This document shows positions 7,705-11,931 of a stretch of 11,931 nucleotides of DNA, one piece after another. Below the pieces are notes generated by a model that did no database searches, was not told the DNA's origin, and saw nothing but the letters and a program-made list of their open reading frames with translations. Location of the stretch: positions 1 to 11,931 of the forward strand of contig CAZAQC010000020.1 in the NCBI GenBank assembly GCA_964487525.1. Direction: 5' to 3'. Both the position numbers and the translations under genes were made by a program. The first letter of the stretch is position 1; each line of letters begins with the position of its first letter. This stretch comes from UBA2177 sp964487525. Its GTDB lineage: Bacteria > Patescibacteriota > Dojkabacteria > SC72.

Positions 7705-8106
7705 TTAAAGATCATCTTCATCTATAACGGGACAAGATAGTATTAGATCTATAAATCTATTTAAATTTGTTGGCAATTTACCATTACAATATTTCTCTGA
7801 TATATCATCCTGAGATAATGCTTCTAAACAATTTTCATCTAGAATAATATTAAACAATTTTTCCTCAACTAAATTTCTAAGATCTTCTCCTTTTATAACT
7901 TCACCATTTATCGTACGAGTTACTCCATCATAATCAGAATCTCTATCAAAAAAAGTCCAATCGTTATCCTCAGCTTTCAATACTTGCAAAGATTCATGAG
8001 TACAATGTGAACGTTTAGAATTTCTACCTGGAAAAACACTTATTCCTGCTTTCTCTGGATCTTTATATATTACACCTCTTTGAAATATTTGGCCTTTACT
8101 TTCCAT
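7705..8106 (-). CDS. Small acidic hypothetical protein divergent from the sigma gene
   Basis: I do not recognise this protein. From ATG at 8106 it has 133 residues; an in-frame TTG at 8142 would add MIIFKIKFNENV (145 residues). The ATG is preferred because the candidate minus-strand promoter puts the transcript start near 8119, downstream of the TTG, but this is weak evidence. The protein is acidic overall, with an Asp-rich middle (DNDWTFFDRDSDYDG), and ends VIDEDDL. It has four scattered cysteines with no zinc-finger spacing, no signal peptide and no membrane segment. Its head-to-head arrangement with the sigma-70 family gene makes a regulatory partner, such as an anti-sigma factor, worth considering, but no motif supports it. 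The next gene in the same direction is 157 nt away. Confidence 0.6.
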   Translation of the reverse strand: MESKGQIFQRGVIYKDPEKAGISVFPGRNSKRSHCTHESLQVLKAEDNDWTFFDRDSDYDGVTRTINGEVIKGEDLRNLVEEKLFNIILDENCLEALSQDDISEKYCNGKLPTNLNRFIDLILSCPVIDEDDL

Positions 8107-8125
8107 AACATTTTCATTAAATTTT

Positions 8126-8155
8126 ATTTTAAATATTATCAAACCTTAATGACAA
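8126..8155 (-). promoter_or_regulatory. Candidate minus-strand promoter for the small hypothetical gene
   Basis: On the minus strand, TTGTCA (8150-8155, 5/6 to TTGACA) is followed after 18 nt by TAAAAT (8126-8131, 5/6 to TATAAT). The start would fall near 8119, about 13 nt before the ATG at 8106. The -35 overlaps the -35 of the sigma promoter on the other strand. AT-rich context makes chance matches common. Confidence 0.35.
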
Positions 8156-8178
8156 ATACAAACCCATTCTGATATACT
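8149..8178 (+). promoter_or_regulatory. Sigma-70-type promoter of the sigma gene, extended -10
   Basis: ATGACA (8149-8154, 5/6 to TTGACA), an 18-nt spacer and TATACT (8173-8178, 5/6 to TATAAT) preceded by TG one base earlier (8170-8171) make an extended -10 promoter. Only 8 nt separate the -10 from the ATG at 8187, so the transcript would start at about 8185-8187 and be leaderless or nearly so. Confidence 0.6.
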
Positions 8179-8186
8179 ATCGGGTT
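8161..8186. promoter_or_regulatory. Possible operator: inverted AACCC/GGGTT around the -10
   Basis: AACCC (8161-8165) and GGGTT (8182-8186) are perfect inverted 5-mers, 16 nt apart, that bracket the extended -10 of the sigma gene and stop at its ATG. GC-rich half-sites stand out in this AT-rich region. A regulator bound here would block the promoter. Short arms keep confidence low. Confidence 0.3.
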
Positions 8187-9614
8187 ATGATAGACAATCA
8201 AATAGAGGTAGCTAATATTCAAATAAACGAGATGACAAACGAAGAATTTGTTAATTCAACCTCTGATATTATTAACCTATGTGAATTTCTGAATGAAGAG
8301 GAAAAAGAGGATCTCTCTAAAAAACTATACAATTGTTTTGAATTAAACAATTTAGAAAAAAATAAAAATAGCATTCAATTCACAATATGTAAATCTCTTG
8401 CCGGAAATGAAAATAAAATGGACAACAAATCCATTGGAAGAGAATCAACAGCTATCTTAGATGTCAATTCAATAGCTTCTCTCCTTTATCTCAATAGTGT
8501 AGGAATATCTGTAAAAGATATTTTAAAAAAGAATCTTTATTATAGTAATTTTAATAATCTTGTTGAGAAAACAAAATATTATACCTCCAACAATTTGGAT
8601 TTATTGAATGTTTTAATAAATTATCCTGAATTTTTAGATCTTTCTTTAGAAGAAATTGAAGGAATAAGGATAGGAAACATTAAATACGATCCTGTTTCAA
8701 AAGAATGTTCTGATTTGATTAAAAAACAATATCAAATTTTCTCTAATATAGATAAGAAAAAGACACCTATACTCCCTCATAGAGATCTAGTTATATTATT
8801 TATGAATCTTGAGAATATTTCCAAATCATTACGAAACAAAACAGAATTAGATGAATTAAGAAAAGACATTTATAACGTATTAGTAAAGGTGAATGATGGA
8901 CTTGTAAAATCATCTGTATACAAAGAATTGGCAAAAATGGGAAGAGGGTTTCCAGATGATGAACATAATTTTGAACGTGTTGATATATTTCAAGAAGGTA
9001 GAATTGGACTTATAAAAGCTATAGAAAAGTTCGATTACAAAAAGGGGTTTCATTTCTCTACATATGCAACATGGTGGATAAGACATTATGTGAAAAGATG
9101 GAAGGATAACTCATCATCTTTAATTAGAGTAACTGTAAATATGAGAGAAAAGATTAATGAATATAATAAGACAATAAAGAGACTAACAAATGGAACAAAT
9201 AAAATTTTAACAGAAGAAGAAATAGCAAACGATATGGGTATTTCCTTGTTAAGTCTTGAGCAGATAAGAAAAGCAAATAAGCTTCTTTCTTCTGATTCTT
9301 TAAATTTTAGTAAATGGAACAACGACGATGATGATGAAGATATCGATTATGTAGAAGATAATATTGAAGGTATTGAAAAACGAGCTCACGAGAAATTATG
9401 GCCCTATGAAATGGATATCTTAATGCAAAAAGCTTTAAATCCGAAAGAAAAGAAAGTTTTAGAATTAAGGTTTGGTACACATGATGGAATTGAAAGAAAT
9501 TTCAATACGGTAGGAGAGGAAATAGGGATAACAAGGCAAAGAGTTGAACAGATACAAAAGATAGCTCTTCGAAAATTAAAAAGGTACATTATAGGAAACA
9601 ATATAGATATCTAG
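8187..9614 (+). CDS. Sigma-70 family RNA polymerase sigma factor with an unusual N-terminal extension
   Basis: The 475-residue product directs RNA polymerase to promoters. Region 2 (about 227-318) has the polymerase-binding stretch DIFQEGRIGLIKAIEKFDYKK, then FSTYATWWIRHYVKR, with the melting aromatics kept. Region 3 (about 319-392) contains a LTEEEIANDMGIS helix-turn-helix-like segment and an acidic run NDDDDED. Region 4 (about 407-468) has LNPKEKKVLELRFG and the -35 helix GITRQRVEQIQ. Residues 1 to about 225 show no recognisable region 1.1 or 1.2 and no domain I know. Region 2.1 carries a longer loop (FPDDEHNFERV) than usual. Residues equivalent to E. coli Gln437 and Thr440 are His and Lys, and Arg588 is Glu, so promoter preference may differ. 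It is either a group 2/3-like alternative sigma or a diverged RpoD. It is the only plus-strand gene here. Confidence 0.9.
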   Translation: MIDNQIEVANIQINEMTNEEFVNSTSDIINLCEFLNEEEKEDLSKKLYNCFELNNLEKNKNSIQFTICKSLAGNENKMDNKSIGRESTAILDVNSIASLLYLNSVGISVKDILKKNLYYSNFNNLVEKTKYYTSNNLDLLNVLINYPEFLDLSLEEIEGIRIGNIKYDPVSKECSDLIKKQYQIFSNIDKKKTPILPHRDLVILFMNLENISKSLRNKTELDELRKDIYNVLVKVNDGLVKSSVYKELAKMGRGFPDDEHNFERVDIFQEGRIGLIKAIEKFDYKKGFHFSTYATWWIRHYVKRWKDNSSSLIRVTVNMREKINEYNKTIKRLTNGTNKILTEEEIANDMGISLLSLEQIRKANKLLSSDSLNFSKWNNDDDDEDIDYVEDNIEGIEKRAHEKLWPYEMDILMQKALNPKEKKVLELRFGTHDGIERNFNTVGEEIGITRQRVEQIQKIALRKLKRYIIGNNIDI

Positions 9615-9630
9615 TACTGTAATAACAAGT

Positions 9631-10392
9631 TTAAATATCTATTAGCTCTCTTATATCTCTTAATATAATCAACTCTACATCTTCTGATATTTGAATATCC
9701 TCTGGTAATCCTTTTCCCTTTTTATCTATCCATATAACATGCTTACATCCGGCTTCTATGGCAGGTAGTATATCCGCTGTTAATGTATCTCCAATAACTA
9801 ATGTTTTTGATATATGTGTGTCTATTAAACTAGCAGAATTTATCCAACTCTGAGCATTTTTATCTCCATCTATATCTACAGCTAAGTATGGTATGTCTTT
9901 TTCTATTCCCTTGCCTAAGAAATCTGCCTTTATTTTCGTCCAACATTCTTGTGCATGAGAACAAAATACAATCTTCTTGTTATAGTCATTCAACATCTTA
10001 AGTATTACATATGATTCATCATATGGAGTAGGGCATGTAGTATAAAAATGTTGAAGATAATTAGCTGCTACTGTTCTCATATCATCTGTTATGTATCCAA
10101 AATACTCTTCTAGACCTCCTACAACCTGCTCTACAATATCTTCCGGTTTCCTATTTCTCTTCTTGTATCTTTCTGAGAGAACTTCTCTGTATTCTTCTCC
10201 AACAAGATCTAGCGGTTTATCTGTACCTATATGTTTAGCAACTTCTATTCCTACATTGCTCCATATAACATCATAATATTCACTTGTAGCTATTAAGGTA
10301 TTATCTATATCAAAAGCTACAGCTTCAATATCTCTATCATTAAGAAATTTTATAAAGGAGGGGGCAGAGTTATTTTCTAACTCTATGTTCAT
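9631..10392 (-). CDS. HAD superfamily hydrolase
   Basis: The 253-residue product is a haloacid dehalogenase-type phosphohydrolase with no signal peptide. Motif I is FDIDNT (27-32: nucleophile Asp28, general acid Asp30). Motif II is FCSH with Ser145, motif III is probably Lys178 (DGDKNAQSW), and motif IV is IGDTLTAD (200-207). The helical region between motif I and Ser145 (about 35-130) fits an alpha-helical C1 cap, as in phosphoglycolate phosphatase or YjjG-type nucleotidases. The substrate cannot be told. The ATG is 16 nt after the sortase stop, with an exact TATAAT 8 nt before it. The gene ends 16 nt from the convergent sigma gene, with no clear terminator between them. A link to the sortase is suggested by position only. 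Confidence 0.88.
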   Translation of the reverse strand: MNIELENNSAPSFIKFLNDRDIEAVAFDIDNTLIATSEYYDVIWSNVGIEVAKHIGTDKPLDLVGEEYREVLSERYKKRNRKPEDIVEQVVGGLEEYFGYITDDMRTVAANYLQHFYTTCPTPYDESYVILKMLNDYNKKIVFCSHAQECWTKIKADFLGKGIEKDIPYLAVDIDGDKNAQSWINSASLIDTHISKTLVIGDTLTADILPAIEAGCKHVIWIDKKGKGLPEDIQISEDVELIILRDIRELIDI

Positions 10393-10400
10393 AGCTAGTC

Positions 10401-10406
10401 ATTATA
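10401..10406 (-). promoter_or_regulatory. -10 box 8 nt before the HAD gene
   Basis: An exact TATAAT on the minus strand lies just past the sortase stop codon, 8 nt before the ATG at 10392. A TTGGAA (10425-10430, 4/6 to TTGACA) lies 18 nt upstream of it, inside the sortase gene. A start at the ATG would give a leaderless transcript. Confidence 0.5.
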
Positions 10407-10408
10407 TA

Positions 10409-11092
10409 TTACTCTCTTACTATATTCCAACCACTAATTAATCTCCTATCTCCCTTTATTTCTAAACATGTTGAGATTATTAGGTCTGCATATGGTACTG
10501 TACTATCCTGTGATATTCTAGTATCTTTAGCCCAAACTGCTTCTAAAATAACAGGTCCATATTTTATTTGTGTACCAACTAAATTACCATTTGAATTGTA
10601 TCTATCTAATAGATCACCTAAAAGAAAAAATTTTTCTCCTTTAGTAAATGTATTATGTGTATGTAATTGATATGTACCATCTTTGGAGAGTATTATTCCA
10701 CCCATTATGATATTTCCATCATTGTCTAATTGTTTTTGCCATTTGTACTCACTTAGTAATAACTCATCTAATACTTTTTGAGTATCTTCATTGTATTCCC
10801 CTATATATGTATATTTAAAGAATATTTTCTTTTCTATCCATTTAGAAGGTACTTCTCTGTTTAGAATAGAAGAAGACATTATTTTAGTTTGGTCTTTTTC
10901 CATATTCCAAAGTTCATCTAGAGTAGGAAGTTTTTCAACAGGTATTTCATCAGTATCTGGTTCTAAGATAGGGGATACTTCTACGTTTACAACTTGAAAT
11001 GGATTAATAGTGGGAACAAAAACAAATGATGTAAACAAAGCAGTACTCACAAGGAGTACTGCCATTGTTACTATGTAATGAATTTTATTCAT
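10409..11092 (-). CDS. Divergent sortase (class E/F-like), membrane-anchored
   Basis: The 227-residue product looks like a cysteine transpeptidase that attaches surface proteins to the cell wall or envelope. Residues 6-26 form an N-terminal membrane anchor, followed by a Pro/acidic-rich spacer to about residue 60. The catalytic triad is read as His146 (in LHTHNTF; His144 is the alternative), Cys209 in LIISTC, and Arg217 (or 216) in DRRLIS. FFLLGDLLDRY after the His matches the usual F-x-L-x-x-GD segment of sortases. Sequence between motifs is diverged, so class is uncertain. The strongest context is the gene 3 nt upstream, which encodes an LAETG surface protein, its likely substrate. An exact TATAAT 7 nt before the ATG could give an independent leaderless transcript. 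A 9-bp perfect hairpin lies at nt 31-53 of the coding region. Confidence 0.78.
   Translation of the reverse strand: MNKIHYIVTMAVLLVSTALFTSFVFVPTINPFQVVNVEVSPILEPDTDEIPVEKLPTLDELWNMEKDQTKIMSSSILNREVPSKWIEKKIFFKYTYIGEYNEDTQKVLDELLLSEYKWQKQLDNDGNIIMGGIILSKDGTYQLHTHNTFTKGEKFFLLGDLLDRYNSNGNLVGTQIKYGPVILEAVWAKDTRISQDSTVPYADLIISTCLEIKGDRRLISGWNIVRE
11040..11062 (-). repeat. Perfect 9-bp inverted repeat (hairpin) early in the sortase gene
   Basis: On the coding strand GCAGTACTC (11054-11062) and GAGTACTGC (11040-11048) are perfect complements separated by the 5-nt loop CTTGT. The hairpin falls at nt 31-53 of the sortase coding sequence, in the membrane-anchor codons. It has five G-C pairs in otherwise AT-rich DNA. 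Confidence 0.6.
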
Positions 11093-11095
11093 TAA

Positions 11096-11647
11096 CTAGA
11101 TTATATATTTTTTTACGAATAATGTACCACTTATTAATGTACTTAACATTAATACAGCTTGTACAACGTATACTAATATATTATCTGAAGCTCCTGTTTC
11201 TGCTAATACAACATCTGTTGTACCTAATACTGCTTCATTTGAAGTAGTATCTTTTACTTCATCTGTAGTACCTAATATTTCTGGTATTTCACACTCGAGA
11301 TCTACAGTAACAGAGTCTCTAGCCACTTCTTCATTAGTTTCAGAAAGAACTTCCTCAAGTTTGAGAGTTCTAATATCATTAGTTTCTACTGAAGCAGAAT
11401 ATGCAATTGCAGTGTTCTCATAAGTTCCATATGCTTCCTCTGGGATTAGTATAGTATATGTAAATTGTTTGCTATTACCACTAGCTATTTCCAACCCTGT
11501 TTCAAATTCCCATATTATTTTTCCATTATCATATTCCCCACTGTCAGAGATATTATCTATGTATGCTTCTAAGACCTTACTGTCCAATTCATCTACAATA
11601 TTTGTAATTTCTCCATCTCCTGTTCCTTCATTTTGAATTACAATAGT
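11096..11647 (-). CDS. Sortase-anchored surface protein, C-terminal part (gene interrupted by assembly gap)
   Basis: This is the 183-codon end of a larger gene that enters from the gap; a TTG at 11587 should not be taken as its start, since the frame stays open to the Ns. The first part (TIVIQNEGTGDGEITNIV, an IIWEF strand, GNSKQFTYTILIP, GTYENTAIAYSAS) follows the pattern of a DUF11-like extracellular beta-sandwich. A Thr/Glu/Asp-rich stalk holds two similar units, EILGTTDEV and VLGTTDVV. The sorting signal is LAETG (11192-11206), then a hydrophobic segment (about 11114-11176) and the basic tail KKYII. The sortase should cleave between Thr and Gly. The stop is 3 nt before the sortase ATG, so enzyme and substrate are probably co-expressed. 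No adhesin target is evident. Confidence 0.8.
   Translation of the reverse strand, partial: TIVIQNEGTGDGEITNIVDELDSKVLEAYIDNISDSGEYDNGKIIWEFETGLEIASGNSKQFTYTILIPEEAYGTYENTAIAYSASVETNDIRTLKLEEVLSETNEEVARDSVTVDLECEIPEILGTTDEVKDTTSNEAVLGTTDVVLAETGASDNILVYVVQAVLMLSTLISGTLFVKKYII
11100..11105 (-). promoter_or_regulatory. -10 box 7 nt before the sortase gene
   Basis: An exact TATAAT on the minus strand lies within the last codons of the surface-protein gene, 7 nt before the sortase ATG at 11092. No good -35 was found at 16-18 nt. The position would place a transcript start on the ATG. Confidence 0.42.
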
Positions 11648-11657
11648 NNNNNNNNNN
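11648..11657. other. Assembly gap (10 N)
   Basis: Ten Ns lie between two stretches that both read as surface protein, but ten bases put them in different frames. The true gap must be a multiple of three if the gene is intact, so the run is probably a placeholder of unknown length. Confidence 0.9.
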
Positions 11658-11930
11658 TTCTATTTTTACACATTGTTTTCCTACTGTTTTGGATAAAGTC
11701 CAAACTGGTTTTTTTACTTCACACATTGTCCCATTGTAGCTATCACCACCAGCTTTTATTTTTTGTCCACCCTCCCATTTTAAAATAAGTGTTTGAGCAC
11801 CCCAAATAGTATAGAAAAAACTATCCCCAGAAGGAGCTTCATCTGACAAAATTTCTCCCGTGCCCGCCTTGTCTACAGTGTAATCAACACTAAAATCATT
11901 AGGATTTCTCACTCTCCACTCTGCTTGTGT
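11658..11930 (-). CDS. Same surface protein, upstream part (partial at both ends)
   Basis: These 91 codons are open from the right window edge to the assembly gap; the GTG at 11912 is an internal Val, not a start. The sequence TQAEWRVRNPNDFSVDYTV, then FFYTIWGAQTLILKW, GGQKIKAGG and a single Cys, looks like a small beta-rich surface domain with a W-x-V-x-N-P-N signature. KKPVWTLSKTV, just before the gap, is typical of the first strand of a DUF11-like domain, and the sequence after the gap (TIVIQNEGTG) is typical of the next strand, so both pieces belong to one protein. The signal peptide and start lie beyond the window. Domain naming is from pattern, with moderate certainty. Confidence 0.7.
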
Positions 11931-11931
11931 T

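Noticed and set aside
8107..8142. TTG start at 8142 for the small orphan gene
   Set aside because: Possible, but it directly follows a stop codon, is a weak start type and lies upstream of the candidate transcript start; the ATG at 8106 was preferred with limited confidence.
9601..9643. Bidirectional terminator between the convergent sigma and HAD genes
   Set aside because: The 8-bp ATAGATAT/ATATCTAT arms are almost all A-T, are 24 nt apart, overlap both gene ends and have no T-run.
157..10411. TGA reassigned to Gly (code 25) or Trp (code 4)
   Set aside because: All the complete genes are full length under the standard code, Gly uses GGN, Trp uses TGG, and no conserved position falls on a TGA.

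Overview
The window is AT-rich bacterial DNA with standard-code genes packed 2-44 nt apart. It looks like a chromosome fragment from the Candidate Phyla Radiation (Patescibacteria). Pointers are the MurE type (TDGKTTT P-loop, EDPR, EYPW tail), a small sortase next to an LAETG surface protein with DUF11-like domains, and no recognisable Shine-Dalgarno sequences. The phylum cannot be fixed from the sequence; Dojkabacteria- or Microgenomates-like is only a guess.

Left block (1-7547, all minus strand, read right to left): a PD-(D/E)xK-like protein of unknown role, then murD, murC, murE, a membrane-anchored GH3 beta-N-acetylhexosaminidase (nagZ-like), purA and the start of purB, which runs off the left edge. 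This joins three cytoplasmic peptidoglycan-precursor ligases, a muropeptide hydrolase and the two enzymes that convert IMP to AMP. murF is not present. The murE product is unusual: its first domain resembles the N-terminal domain of MurC/MurD rather than that of MurE.

Middle (7548-9614): a small orphan gene (minus) and a sigma-70 family gene (plus) diverge from a short shared promoter region. The sigma factor has about 190-225 N-terminal residues that do not look like sigma regions 1.1/1.2, and it has substitutions at residues that contact the -10 and -35 elements. Its promoter puts the transcription start at or next to the ATG.

Right block (9631-11931, minus strand): a surface protein ending in LAETG, a transmembrane segment and a basic tail, then a divergent sortase, then a HAD phosphatase. 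A 10-N assembly gap lies inside a DUF11-like domain of the surface protein and breaks its frame.

Two patterns run through the window. Several genes have a TATAAT-like hexamer 5-8 nt before the start codon, which suggests leaderless transcripts, including inside apparent operons. Stop codons are TAA (6) and TAG (5), with no TGA. No tRNA, rRNA, CRISPR array or insertion sequence was seen.
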